A DNA stretch of 64,000 bases from JACKAQ01 sp020634975 [NCBI: Calditrichia bacterium] (GTDB lineage Bacteria > Calditrichota > Calditrichia > RBG-13-44-9): NCBI GenBank assembly GCA_020634975.1, contig JACKAQ010000003.1, positions 248,001 through 312,000 of the forward strand, written 5' to 3'. Of the stretch, positions 29,368 to 38,831 are shown in pieces. The position numbers and the translations under genes are program-made. Position 1 is the stretch's first letter. Each line of letters begins with the position of its first letter. The notes beneath the pieces are model-generated. The model was not told where the DNA came from. It saw nothing but the letters and a program-made list of their open reading frames with translations, and ran no database searches.

Positions 29368-30700
29368 ACGATTTCGCTGGGTAATAATCGCACGGATTTT
29401 GTTCCTCTCCGCGCTTATTTTTCTGCTCAACTATTTGCTGCTGGAAACTGAATATATTGCCGCGGTGATCATCATCGCGGGGTTAATTATTTACAATATT
29501 TTCATGCTGGTTCATTATGTCGAAAAAACAAATCGTGATCTCGCGCGGTTTCTCGACGCCGTAAAATACTCCGATTTTTCCCAAACATTTATGCTCACCG
29601 GGCTCGGTTCCTCATTTAACGAATTGAAAACCGCATTTAACGATGTCATCGCCAAGTTTCAGCAAGCACGCGCAGAAAAAGAGGAGAGCTTCCGTTATCT
29701 GCAAACGGTGGTTCAACACGTTGGCATCGGGTTGCTCGCATACGACGATAACGGTGAAATTAACCTGCTCAACTCCGCCGCCAAACGCTTGCTGGAAGTA
29801 ACCCATCTCAAAAATATTTCCCAATTGGAACGACGCAGCGTTGCATTGGTAAACACATTGAAATCACTGGAAACCGGACAGCGCAGCCTGATCAAACTTC
29901 ACCGGTCCGGTGAAGAAATGCAACTCGCCATCTACACCACTGAATTTTTGATGCAGAGTGAGCGATTTCGGCTGGTTTCCATCCAGAATATCGGCTCGGA
30001 ACTCGCGGAAACGGAAATGGAAGCATGGCAAAAATTGATCCGGGTGCTCACCCACGAGATCATGAATTCCGTTACGCCGCTATCATCGCTGGCGGCTTCT
30101 GCCAACGAACTGCTGCGCGATAGCATCACCGAAACCAACGCACCGGAAGCTGCATTTGAAGATATTCAAATTGCCCTCACAACCATCGAACGGCGCAGCC
30201 AGGGATTGCTCAAATTTGTCAATGCGTACCGAAATCTCACCAAAATACCCAAACCGAACTTTCAGGCAGTGAAATTGGGTGAATTGCTGGAGCAATTGTA
30301 TGTGCTGATTGTAGGGCAGATGGCTGAGGAAGGCATTTCGCTGGAAGTAAATGTGCGTCCCTCAAGTTTGGAAATTACTGCCGATCCGGAATTGATCGAA
30401 CAAATTTTGATCAACCTGCTGACCAACGCACAACACGCGGTAATCGGGAGAGAAAACCCACAAATACAATTATTAGGCAAGATGGACGAAAGAGGGCATC
30501 CACTGATTGAGGTAGCGGATAATGGAAAAGGAATGTCCCGGGAATTGCAGTCGAAAATTTTCATCCCGTTTTTTACCACAAAATCCGGCGGATCGGGCAT
30601 CGGGTTGAGCCTTTCGCGGCAGATTATGCGGCTGCACAACGGCACGCTCACAGTCAAATCCGTTGAAGGCGAAGGCACGGTTTTCACCCTCAGGTTTTAA
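29357..30700 (+). CDS. Membrane histidine kinase (NtrY-like), partner of the NtrC-type regulator
   Basis: 447 residues. Two closely spaced membrane helices at about 8-30 and 33-54, a short linker, a PAS-like region ([20 protein letters not shown] at about 115), then HisKA-like [18 protein letters not shown] with the acceptor His, and HATPase with [24 protein letters not shown] and [13 protein letters not shown]. With hardly any periplasmic loop it probably senses a membrane or cytoplasmic signal. Starts inside the regulator gene. Confidence 0.93.
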   Translation: MVYKRFRWVIIARILFLSALIFLLNYLLLETEYIAAVIIIAGLIIYNIFMLVHYVEKTNRDLARFLDAVKYSDFSQTFMLTGLGSSFNELKTAFNDVIAKFQQARAEKEESFRYLQTVVQHVGIGLLAYDDNGEINLLNSAAKRLLEVTHLKNISQLERRSVALVNTLKSLETGQRSLIKLHRSGEEMQLAIYTTEFLMQSERFRLVSIQNIGSELAETEMEAWQKLIRVLTHEIMNSVTPLSSLAASANELLRDSITETNAPEAAFEDIQIALTTIERRSQGLLKFVNAYRNLTKIPKPNFQAVKLGELLEQLYVLIVGQMAEEGISLEVNVRPSSLEITADPELIEQILINLLTNAQHAVIGRENPQIQLLGKMDERGHPLIEVADNGKGMSRELQSKIFIPFFTTKSGGSGIGLSLSRQIMRLHNGTLTVKSVEGEGTVFTLRF

Positions 30701-30710
30701 TTTCACCGCA

Positions 30711-31511
30711 TCACAAAATGTCACGCATTTTCAGGATTTCATTCCGGCGGGAAAGCTGGTCGGCGGCGCTGTTCCGGCGCAATTCTTCATCGAGAATCTG
30801 GAAAATTTCAGCGCGTGTAAAGCGCATTTCGTAGCGTTGTTTGTTTTCACCGATACCAACCGTTCGCGTTTCGATCAGCTTTTGGCTCACCAATTTTTCA
30901 ATCCGCTGGTGCAGCGTCATAAATGTTTGGGAATGTTCCGGTTCACTTTCATTGTAGCGATCGTAATATTCCGTCGCGCTCAGCCCCGGTTTCTCCCAAA
31001 TAATGTTCATCAGTTCAACATCTGTTTCATCAAATGAAATAGCTGGCGTGCCTTTTATCGCGTTGTAACCGGCTTTTGTGCCGTAATACATCAGCACAAC
31101 CATTGGCATAATGGGCACCATGCCGCCGTAATTGCCATACTCGCGTTTTACGTTATCGTGATCGCGAACTTCGTCGGCGTAGTGAAATTTGTATGCGGTG
31201 CTGTTCTGAAAATCGAGGAAAACGCGCTGTTGATTATTTTGGGATTCGGCGGAATGTAACAAATCATCGAAAGTGGTGTGCGGTCCGACAGGCAATCCGG
31301 GTGACAGCAAAACCGACATGCTGTTCAACTGCGGCTGTTGCAATCCCAATGATTGAGTCGTGGAAATTTGGGTGCTGTCCGGCGCGTTTGTCAAAACTCT
31401 TTGACCGGTTTTGAGTCTGGCAGAATCCGGTTTGGTTGTGGCCGGTTGCGCCTGCAGCGCAGAAATACAAACGATCATAATCGTCATTGCAAATTTGAAA
31501 CATCCAGCCAT
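30711..31511 (-). CDS. Exported or membrane-anchored protein with C-terminal winged-helix (BlaI/MarR-like) domain
   Basis: 266 residues from ATG 31511, chosen because GGGGTG lies 7 bases upstream; earlier GTG/ATG codons (31520, 31517) are also in frame. An N-terminal hydrophobic stretch ending ALQAQ looks like a signal peptide or anchor. A low-complexity linker follows, then a second hydrophobic segment (MVPIMPMVVLMYYG). The last 110 residues resemble BlaI/MarR winged helices: DETDVELMNIIWEKPGLSATEYY, then TLHQRIEKLVSQKLIETRTVG and a beta wing. If both hydrophobic stretches span the membrane, the winged helix is cytoplasmic. It ends the envelope cluster. Fold assignment is inference. Confidence 0.6.
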   Translation of the reverse strand: MAGCFKFAMTIMIVCISALQAQPATTKPDSARLKTGQRVLTNAPDSTQISTTQSLGLQQPQLNSMSVLLSPGLPVGPHTTFDDLLHSAESQNNQQRVFLDFQNSTAYKFHYADEVRDHDNVKREYGNYGGMVPIMPMVVLMYYGTKAGYNAIKGTPAISFDETDVELMNIIWEKPGLSATEYYDRYNESEPEHSQTFMTLHQRIEKLVSQKLIETRTVGIGENKQRYEMRFTRAEIFQILDEELRRNSAADQLSRRNEILKMRDIL

Positions 31512-31528
31512 AACCATCACCCCATGGT

Positions 31529-32644
31529 TTAGAGATCCGTCGATAAGCGGAAACGCATGATGCGATTATTACCTGTATCTGCAATAAAAACAACCTGTTG
31601 CTCAAGAAATGGTAGCACGGCAATGCCCTTTGGATTTTTGAACTGTGCATCTCCCACACCTTCACCGAGCACAGATTGTTGCATCGTTCCCTGTTGTGAG
31701 AAACGATAGAAACCCGGTTCTGTTCCCGACCCACCGGCATCCACTGCAAAGATAAATCCGTTGCGATCCAACGCTACATCTTCGAGGTTCGCCCGGTTAT
31801 CGATGCTATACATGTCCTGCCCAATCAATCCGGTGTTGGGTGTCAAAACAACATCGCCTTCGCGAATGGCGGTGGTTACATGTTGCAATTTGAAATTGTT
31901 CGGCGCCAATTGAGCAGTGCGACCAATATGCACAAAATAAAACGCCGGCGACACTTCGTTGGTGGAAGAAATATCCAGCCAGCGTTCGCGAATGGACACA
32001 ATTGCTGTCGGCACAATTGCGGAATACAATCCGGTTCCGTTCACGTTCAGCGGCAGCGGCCCCTTCAGCGTGTGGTTCGGGTTGAAATCGTAAATGAAGC
32101 TAAATTCTTTAAAAACAGTGCTGGAATCTGCAACATCCAAAACGGTCACATAATATTCAAATCCGTTGTACACCGAAATTCCGGTAAATTGGCGAGTGGG
32201 TCGGCTGGTTTGTTCGAACACTTTTTCGACCGGCGCATTCCCGATCTGGTGATTCACTCCAACAAGATCAATTTTGTAAACGGCGTTGGTTTTGTTCACG
32301 ATCAGCAGTTGCAAACTGTCGTTTTGAGTGATGGCTTCCGGCTGTGGAATCGGTTGGGAAATCCCCTGAATTGTGCCGCCGAGATCCATCATCACAATAC
32401 GGTCGTTGCCGGTATCGCAGATATACAAAAAGTTATCCGCACCCAGATAAATGTCCGCCGGTTCGCTAAAATTGTATCCGTTTGCCGCGTCCAACGGCGG
32501 ATTGAGCTGCACATAAACGGCTCTACCGATATTTCCACCATCATCATCCGACGGCACGGTGGGCAACGGCGTTTTTTCGTGACCGCATGCTGCCAGTAAA
32601 ACGGTGATTAAAATGATAAAAGTGCTGTTAAAAATCCTGCTCAT
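31529..32644 (-). CDS. NHL-repeat lipoprotein
   Basis: 371 residues. Lipobox LLAAC (Cys20) after a short signal peptide. Propeller blades of the NHL type: FSEPADIYLGADNFLYICDTGNDRIVMMD near the start and GIAVLPFLEQQVVFIADTGNNRIMRFRL at the end, with a LEDVALDRNGFIFAVDAGG blade between. The predicted location is the inner face of the outer membrane or the cell surface. A GAGGATTG site precedes ATG. It lies between the winged-helix gene and the PorV/PorQ-family gene in one minus-strand run. Confidence 0.82.
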   Translation of the reverse strand: MSRIFNSTFIILITVLLAACGHEKTPLPTVPSDDDGGNIGRAVYVQLNPPLDAANGYNFSEPADIYLGADNFLYICDTGNDRIVMMDLGGTIQGISQPIPQPEAITQNDSLQLLIVNKTNAVYKIDLVGVNHQIGNAPVEKVFEQTSRPTRQFTGISVYNGFEYYVTVLDVADSSTVFKEFSFIYDFNPNHTLKGPLPLNVNGTGLYSAIVPTAIVSIRERWLDISSTNEVSPAFYFVHIGRTAQLAPNNFKLQHVTTAIREGDVVLTPNTGLIGQDMYSIDNRANLEDVALDRNGFIFAVDAGGSGTEPGFYRFSQQGTMQQSVLGEGVGDAQFKNPKGIAVLPFLEQQVVFIADTGNNRIMRFRLSTDL

Positions 32645-32695
32645 TCAACAATCCTCGTTGCTCTCTATCGATAATTTTTTGGCATCTAAGTTAAG

Positions 32696-33679
32696 TTAAA
32701 ACAATAATTGAACGGCAAGCCGGTTCACTTCGCCAAGCCGCCCGAAATTGGTGTAGGCATAATCCAGCCGGAAATCCGCCATGGTAATCGGAAAATGCAA
32801 TCCGACGCCCAGCGAAAAACTTTCCTCAACCTGCGCAGTTTTGTAGCCGCTCCGAAATGCCAGGGTTTCTTTCCACCAGTATTCCATTCCCAGGTTGACA
32901 TTTTCCGCGTTGTCATTCGGGTGATTGAGCTGAATTGATCCGGTAACCCGGTGGTTTTCGCGATCCATCAGTTCACCGGCAATGCCGATGCGAAAAACAG
33001 TTGGCGGTGCAAACGATTGATATTCGGTAATTTCCGTTTGCTCATTGTTCAAATTTGTATTCAGCGATGTGCCTGTTGGCGCCATATCATTGCCAAAATT
33101 GGAAACTGACACCGCAAACCGGGTCGATTTCCAACCGGTTTTGTAATAGGTTCCCAAATCGAACAGCACCGCACGCATCGTTAAATCGGCGATGGTTTCA
33201 TGCATAAATTTGACAGACAAACCAAAGCTAAACTGATCCGTCATGTTGCGAGCGTAGGTTAGCCCGAGTAAAAAATCCCCGAAGCTGAACATCCGCCCGG
33301 TGCCGAAAGGCTGCAATTCCGTAGTTTCCACCATATCTTCGGTGTGCAGGTAAGTGATCGCCGCACCAATCGAGTTCGACTGATTGATGTGATAAACCGC
33401 TCCAACGTACTCCATTTTCACATCCACTACCCATTGTGTGTGGGAGAAAAACACCGCGTTTTTGTCGAAAAGGGCAATTCCTGCAGGATTCCAATACAGC
33501 GATTCGATATCGTCCGCAACTGCAACATACGATTCGCCCATACCAACAGATCGGGCACCGACACCGATTTTCAGAAACTGCGCTGTGGAAATCCCGACGC
33601 GTTGTCCGCCAAGATTTGGAAATAATTGTGCCCACATCAATTGCGGGATGATCAAAATAATAAAAGCCAAAATTCGCAT
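32696..33679 (-). CDS. PorV/PorQ-family outer-membrane barrel protein
   Basis: 327 residues with a signal peptide ending MWAQ. The start of the mature part, AQFLKIGVGARSVGMGESYVAVADDIESLYWNPAGIAL, is the signature of the PorV/PorQ family (FadL-like 14-strand barrel). PorV carries T9SS substrates to the sortase in Bacteroidetes; other members have no known role. It is near two T9SS-type surface proteins and a TonB receptor, which fits an export or display function but does not prove it. The C-terminal residue is Phe, as usual for barrels. Confidence 0.85.
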   Translation of the reverse strand: MRILAFIILIIPQLMWAQLFPNLGGQRVGISTAQFLKIGVGARSVGMGESYVAVADDIESLYWNPAGIALFDKNAVFFSHTQWVVDVKMEYVGAVYHINQSNSIGAAITYLHTEDMVETTELQPFGTGRMFSFGDFLLGLTYARNMTDQFSFGLSVKFMHETIADLTMRAVLFDLGTYYKTGWKSTRFAVSVSNFGNDMAPTGTSLNTNLNNEQTEITEYQSFAPPTVFRIGIAGELMDRENHRVTGSIQLNHPNDNAENVNLGMEYWWKETLAFRSGYKTAQVEESFSLGVGLHFPITMADFRLDYAYTNFGRLGEVNRLAVQLLF

Positions 33680-33784
33680 GTATAACGCCCAATTTGGGTT
33701 AACGATTATTTTTTGTGCACCATATAAATAGATTTAATTGTCAGATCGGGATTTTTGCATCTGCAGAAATCCAGCTATTTTTTA

Positions 33785-36625
33785 TCAAAATTTCATAAAT
33801 AAGCCCATTCGGATATTCCGTGGCGTCCGCCAGCGCGAAGGATCGGACGGAAACGGTGACGAAATCGGGTAAAACACATCCGGATAGCGGGGATCATTCC
33901 AGCCTTCCGGAACGTCATCGCCAAATTCGTAAGCGTTGCCGGTAACCGGATTGATGATCGTCGGGTTTTGATCGTTAAACAAATTTTTGACTTCGAGCGT
34001 CAACCCGTATTCCATCCCGGCGATGCCAAAATATTTGGTAAAACTCAGGTCTGCCCATTTCCAGTGTTTGCCGATCTGGCTGAAAAATTCGGTCTGGTCG
34101 GTGGTGGATTGGTAAATCGGGCGACCGTCATTCGGGCGAATCTGAACAAATTCAACCGGCGTATACCGGCGTCCGGATTGCGCAAACCAGCGGAAATTCA
34201 TCTGCCAGTCACTCGGTAATTTTAACCCGAACATGTTCGGATTATCCCCTTTGGGCACGTTGATCGAAAGGTTTGCAGAGAGTTGCCACGGTCTGTCCCA
34301 ACGGGCGAAAACCTCTTTGATAGGCTGCTCATCCAACAGGTTTTGAGCAAGCAGCAAACCGTCATCGGATGACGAGGATTTTGTGGTGATGATCGAGTAA
34401 CTGCCGTTAAAGCTTCCGGAAAAATATTTGGCAAAACGGGTGCGATACTCGATTTCCATTCCGCGACCGCGGGCGTAATCCAGATTGATGTAAGTAATCC
34501 CGTCAATTCCCCGGCGCACCTGCGGCACAGACACGGTTTGGATGTAATCAAAAATATCGTTGTAATACGCGTTCACGCTGATCACATCGTCGTTCGTCAA
34601 TTTGTAGCGCAAGCCAAGTTCATATTTTACACTGGTTTCCGGGTCGAGCGTCGGGTTGCCGAATCGCTGGAAAGACGATTTGAAACGCGATTCACCGAGC
34701 TTTGCATAAACAAATTGCGGGCGCGGTAATTTGGAAAAATGACCGTAGTTGAAATACAACATCATATTATTGGAAACCGGGTGCGAAACGCCCAAACGCG
34801 GCATCAACCGGGCTTTGAAACGGTTGCCAAACACGCTGAATGTTTCATCCAGATATTGCTCCTGCAATCCTTCGGTAAAGCTGGAATTATCGCCGAGCAC
34901 TGCGCGGTCGACAAATGCGCCGGGCATCCACCAATCCAGTCGCGTGCCGATGTCCAGATAGAATCCTTTAAATTTGATATCATCCTGAATGTAAAATGCA
35001 CCGTCCGCCGGATGAACCCGGTAAATATCCTGGCTGGAACCAAAACCGCCTTCCACATACGGATCAGCAATGTCGATCAACTGCATTTCTTTGAATGCGC
35101 CTTCAAAACCGGCCTTGACGGTGTGAATATCATTTACAACGCTGGTGATGTCGCCTTTCAGCGTGAACCAGTCCACATAGTGATCGTGCCAGGTGAAATC
35201 GTTGCCGTAATCGTAAAATCCGTCACCGGGAATCACCCGAACTTTATCCGGATCGTTTCCGGGATTAAAATAGGTAACAGGCAGTCGCGTCACATCCACC
35301 GGCTGCAAATATTCCGACCAGTGGCGTCCGTCCCAATCCGCACGGAGCTGTGCGTAATAACGGCTCAACCGCAGTTCGTAAAACGTTTTGTTATTCAGCG
35401 TATGTTGCCAAGTTAGCGAGCTTTGCTCGTTGTCATGGGTAAATGTGTTAAAATTGTCCAGGTTTTTGGAAAAATCGTATGGGAATCCAGGTGTCGGCTC
35501 CACATACTCCAGGTTGGTTTGGAGCGATTGGGTATTCTGATTAATCGATAGCGACCGATTGTAGGAATACGTCAGCGTGTATTTCGGCGCGATTTTCCAG
35601 GTCAGTTTGAACAATGCAGACCAACTGTTGTTCTGTCGCGGCGCAAAAGTTGTTTCGTCGGTCAGCTCCGAGCCGAATAGCGAAATTTTCGGCGCGATGG
35701 ATGAGCGCAATTGCGTTGCTGTTGCCCGGGTGTAATCATCCGAAAGATAGGTGTAAACATTGAGAAAAAAATACATTTTACCGGGAATATCCACATTAAT
35801 CCACGGCAGCATTTTGCTAGAAATCGGTTCCGCTCCGCTAAAATTAAACTCGTAATGATCGGTGTTAAAGCTGAACGATTCGTTTTTAAACATACCAAGA
35901 TGATCTGATTTATACGATAAATAACCTTCGTATTTATCACCGCCGGTTTTGGTTTTCACATTTACGATACCGGAAGTCGCCTGCCCGTATTCAGCTTTGA
36001 AACCGCCGGTGATCACCTCAACTTCTGAAATAGCGTTGGCGCTGATGTTCAGCCCGTAACCGGTGCCGGAAAGCGGATCCTGAACGGAAATACCGTCCAG
36101 CAAATATTGCGCTTCGTAGGTTCTACCGCCGCGAATATGGATTTCGTTGTCCTGCTCCACAACACCAACCTGCTGACTGACCAGTTGCAGCGCGTCATTG
36201 GCGATGGTTTTATCGATGTCCTCTGCCGTCATGTTGCGAACGGTGCTCGTTTCTTCCAGATCCAGCAACGGCTTTTCGCCGATCACTTCCACTTCCTGCC
36301 CCAACGCCAGCGGCGAAGATTCCAGCGCAACGTTGATCGTCACCGATTCGTTTGCGACAACCTGAACACTGGTTTTCTGCACCACTTTGTAGCCGATGTA
36401 ACTGATTTCCAGCGTGTAATCGCCGGGCGCAACATCGCTAATCAAATAGAAGCCGTCGCCATCTGTTGTTGCACCGTAATAAGTGCCTTTCACCAGCACG
36501 TTAACACCGATGAGCACTTCGCCATTTTCGCGATCGGTCACGATGCCGCGAATCGATCCGGTTTGTTGGGCAAATGCCATTGCGCTGCTCAAACAGATGA
36601 AAAATAGCAATATCATTTTTTTCAT
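33785..36625 (-). CDS. TonB-dependent receptor with carboxypeptidase-regulatory N-domain
   Basis: 946 residues from ATG 36625 (CAGGAG site upstream; the longer frame to 36664 is not used). Signal peptide to AFAQ; then a CarboxypepD_reg-like domain (GSIRGIVTDRENGEVLIGVNVLV, DGDGFYLISDVAPGDYTL), a plug domain (about 125-225, with YLLDGISVQDPL and ISEVEVITGGFKAEYGQATSGIVNV) and a long outer-membrane barrel ending in KF. These receptors import or bind large ligands using the TonB proton-motive coupling; SusC-like members take glycans. The ligand cannot be inferred. No SusD-like partner is adjacent; the next genes are a lipoprotein with FN3-like repeats and the PorV/PorQ barrel. Confidence 0.92.
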   Translation of the reverse strand: MKKMILLFFICLSSAMAFAQQTGSIRGIVTDRENGEVLIGVNVLVKGTYYGATTDGDGFYLISDVAPGDYTLEISYIGYKVVQKTSVQVVANESVTINVALESSPLALGQEVEVIGEKPLLDLEETSTVRNMTAEDIDKTIANDALQLVSQQVGVVEQDNEIHIRGGRTYEAQYLLDGISVQDPLSGTGYGLNISANAISEVEVITGGFKAEYGQATSGIVNVKTKTGGDKYEGYLSYKSDHLGMFKNESFSFNTDHYEFNFSGAEPISSKMLPWINVDIPGKMYFFLNVYTYLSDDYTRATATQLRSSIAPKISLFGSELTDETTFAPRQNNSWSALFKLTWKIAPKYTLTYSYNRSLSINQNTQSLQTNLEYVEPTPGFPYDFSKNLDNFNTFTHDNEQSSLTWQHTLNNKTFYELRLSRYYAQLRADWDGRHWSEYLQPVDVTRLPVTYFNPGNDPDKVRVIPGDGFYDYGNDFTWHDHYVDWFTLKGDITSVVNDIHTVKAGFEGAFKEMQLIDIADPYVEGGFGSSQDIYRVHPADGAFYIQDDIKFKGFYLDIGTRLDWWMPGAFVDRAVLGDNSSFTEGLQEQYLDETFSVFGNRFKARLMPRLGVSHPVSNNMMLYFNYGHFSKLPRPQFVYAKLGESRFKSSFQRFGNPTLDPETSVKYELGLRYKLTNDDVISVNAYYNDIFDYIQTVSVPQVRRGIDGITYINLDYARGRGMEIEYRTRFAKYFSGSFNGSYSIITTKSSSSDDGLLLAQNLLDEQPIKEVFARWDRPWQLSANLSINVPKGDNPNMFGLKLPSDWQMNFRWFAQSGRRYTPVEFVQIRPNDGRPIYQSTTDQTEFFSQIGKHWKWADLSFTKYFGIAGMEYGLTLEVKNLFNDQNPTIINPVTGNAYEFGDDVPEGWNDPRYPDVFYPISSPFPSDPSRWRTPRNIRMGLFMKF

Positions 36626-36640
36626 TCGAAAAACTCCTGC

Positions 36641-36657
36641 ACCCGGTTCTTCCGGGT
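36641..36657 (-). promoter_or_regulatory. Leader hairpin just before the TonB-receptor ribosome site
   Basis: Perfect 6-bp stem ACCCGG/CCGGGT with a five-base loop in the leader of the receptor mRNA, ending two bases before the CAGGAG ribosome site. It could modulate translation or mRNA stability; there is no T tract, so it is not a terminator. Confidence 0.5.
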
Positions 36658-36684
36658 TAATCAACTGATTTTATTTGTGTTATC

Positions 36685-38073
36685 TCAAAACACATCCATC
36701 AAAATAATCTCGAACAATTCATCGAGATTGCCATTTCCCTGCAGAAAATGGAGCGGTGTTCCGGAAAAAACGAAATCGAAATCACCGGTGTTGTCGTTTC
36801 TGCCGAGGATCACGAACAACGGGTCTGTGGTGATGGCCGGATCATCGTAGCGATACATCGGCACCGCGCCGGGCGATGCTTTCAGCGCAAACGCGCCACC
36901 CAAAATGAAAGTGGATACTTTCAAATCCGGTAACGGCTGCAGCGTCGGAAACTCGGTTGCAAATGCGGGATCGGGATAAAAATTCTGATTCGTTGCGATA
37001 AAATTGTATCGGGTGCCGAGCGTATCCACCGGCGCAAAAGCCAGCGGTTCGCCCTGCGTTCCGAATGCGCTGTTGAACTGCACCGCATAAATGATTTTTC
37101 CACCGTTCTGGCGGAATTCCGGGATGGCGGATTGGGCGTAAATAAAGTGCGGATCACTATTTTGGATGATATCCGTATACCAAATGATCCGGTCGAACAG
37201 CTTCAGCGTTTCGGTGAACTGGCGCGGCGATGCCGGAAATTGCGCTTCGATGTTCCAATAGGTGTAATCTTCGCCGATCGTTGGCAGCAAATTGTTCAAC
37301 AATCCGCGATAATAGGCATCGGGGCGACCGCTGGCAGCGCTTTCAACAGCGTAATCGTCGATCAGCAGATAGCTGCCGCGCGGTAATTTGACATACCATG
37401 TATTGACCACTTCTTCCGGCATGCGAATTTCCTGGCTGCGGGCACCGGCAATGTCCACGGCGCGGAGCCAGAGAACATGTTCGCCCTCTGTTAGTCCGTC
37501 TGCGGCTTTCAAATCTACGCTTCGGGCATCGCCCGGCAGTTGAATCCAGTTGCTGGTATCGTCCAACGCATATTCAATAAATTCAATAGTTTCGTCGCCA
37601 TCTGGATCGGCGGCAGACCAGGCGAAACTGGCGACTGTCAGCGTCGTATCGGGAATGCGACTGTTCGGTGACCACGCCACCTGCGGGCGGGTATTGGCGA
37701 TCGGGAATTCCTGAGATGCAGGTGTGGGATCTTCCAGATTCAGGTTATCCACAGCTTTCACTTGCAACACGTAACTGGTATCCGCACCGGTGATTCGCAA
37801 CGCAAAAGTGCCGGAACGCTCGCTGGTGAACGTCCAGTCATCGGCGGTGGGATTCAGTTCCAGCGTGTAATAAAATCCGGTGATAAAACCGTCCGGATCG
37901 CGACCGTCCCAATAAAATGTCTGAACGCTTTGGGTGGTGTTCAGGCTGTCGCCTTTGACAAAAATGGTGGTTTCCGGTGGCTGGTTTGCATTCAGATCGC
38001 CGGTAATCTCACTGTCGCAGCGCCAGAACGCCAACGCAATAACCGTTAAAACGATAACAGATTTTAATTTCAT
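36685..38073 (-). CDS. Exported protein with two FN3-like domains
   Basis: 462 residues with a hydrophobic N-terminus ending near FWRCDSE; a cysteine is present but the preceding residues are not a canonical lipobox, so lipidation is uncertain. Two Ig/FN3-like units (FYWDGRDPDGFITGFYYTLE and FAWSAADPDGDETIEFIEYAL, each ending with a VLQVKAVD or VLWLRAVD strand) precede a Rossmann-like C-terminal half (SYLLIDDYAVESA, IIWYTDIIQ). Proteins of this plan accompany TonB receptors in FCB genomes. Function unknown. Confidence 0.7.
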   Translation of the reverse strand: MKLKSVIVLTVIALAFWRCDSEITGDLNANQPPETTIFVKGDSLNTTQSVQTFYWDGRDPDGFITGFYYTLELNPTADDWTFTSERSGTFALRITGADTSYVLQVKAVDNLNLEDPTPASQEFPIANTRPQVAWSPNSRIPDTTLTVASFAWSAADPDGDETIEFIEYALDDTSNWIQLPGDARSVDLKAADGLTEGEHVLWLRAVDIAGARSQEIRMPEEVVNTWYVKLPRGSYLLIDDYAVESAASGRPDAYYRGLLNNLLPTIGEDYTYWNIEAQFPASPRQFTETLKLFDRIIWYTDIIQNSDPHFIYAQSAIPEFRQNGGKIIYAVQFNSAFGTQGEPLAFAPVDTLGTRYNFIATNQNFYPDPAFATEFPTLQPLPDLKVSTFILGGAFALKASPGAVPMYRYDDPAITTDPLFVILGRNDNTGDFDFVFSGTPLHFLQGNGNLDELFEIILMDVF

Positions 38074-38131
38074 ATGATTGTTGGTCGTAAAGTTCTGTTC
38101 AATAAATGTTTATCTAATTATTTGTGATTAT

Positions 38132-38728
38132 TCAATTTACATGCGAACACCTGCACCACTGCAGATGGGCGCCGTGGAGATGACCTTCCTGAACGTCCCG
38201 CTCAATTTCGTGAAAAATATCAAACTGCATACCCTTCAGACTTTCGCGAAGTGATTCAGGTTCATAGAGCAAAGATTCTACCGGCGGGCCGCCGGTTTTG
38301 AATTGTAGCTGACGCGGCGTGTATGCTTCCATCACAAAAACGCCACCCAGCTTCAATCCCTTAACAGAATCTCGATAAACTTGCGATCGCAACGGCTCCG
38401 GCAAATGGCAAAAAATTGAAACGATGCCATCCCACGTTTCAGGTTCAATTTCGAAATGCTGCAAATCTGCAACAACGGTTTCAATCGAGACATCATTTTT
38501 GGCAGCCAATTGCTGTGCTTTTTCCAATCCGACAGCGGAGGAATCCACTCCCGTAACGCGAAATTGTCTCTTCGCCAGAAAAACGCTGTTTCGACCCTCG
38601 CCTTCAGCGAGGCACAATATTTTTCCGCCCGTCGGCATTCGGTTTACAACGCTCTGCAAAAAGTCGTTTGGATCAGTGCCGTAAACGTATTCGCTGGCAG
38701 CGTAGCGGATGTCCCATTGATTCTGCAT
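38132..38728 (-). CDS. Class I SAM-dependent methyltransferase
   Basis: 198 residues. GGKILCLAEGEGRNSVFLAKR is the SAM-binding glycine motif, TGVDSSAVGLEKAQQLA motif II, and WDGIVSIFCHLPEP motif IV. The N-terminus WDIRYAASEYVYGTDPNDFL is typical of TehB-like small methyltransferases (tellurite/thiol detoxification group). The substrate cannot be named. It interrupts the run of envelope genes; it is a separate unit bounded upstream by a terminator. Confidence 0.88.
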   Translation of the reverse strand: MQNQWDIRYAASEYVYGTDPNDFLQSVVNRMPTGGKILCLAEGEGRNSVFLAKRQFRVTGVDSSAVGLEKAQQLAAKNDVSIETVVADLQHFEIEPETWDGIVSIFCHLPEPLRSQVYRDSVKGLKLGGVFVMEAYTPRQLQFKTGGPPVESLLYEPESLRESLKGMQFDIFHEIERDVQEGHLHGAHLQWCRCSHVN

Positions 38729-38774
38729 AAATTTCGATTCATTTTGTCAGTAATTGCACAAAACATTTTTTCAT

Positions 38775-38812
38775 AAAAAAGAACACGGATGACGCAGAAT
38801 TACGTCATCCGT
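38775..38812 (-). terminator. Terminator of the T9SS surface protein gene
   Basis: Ten-bp stem (38785-38794 with 38803-38812), eight-base loop, then six T on the minus strand after a four-base spacer; 20 bases past the stop at 38832. Confidence 0.88.
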
Positions 38813-38831
38813 ATTCGGTGATTTTTTCAGA

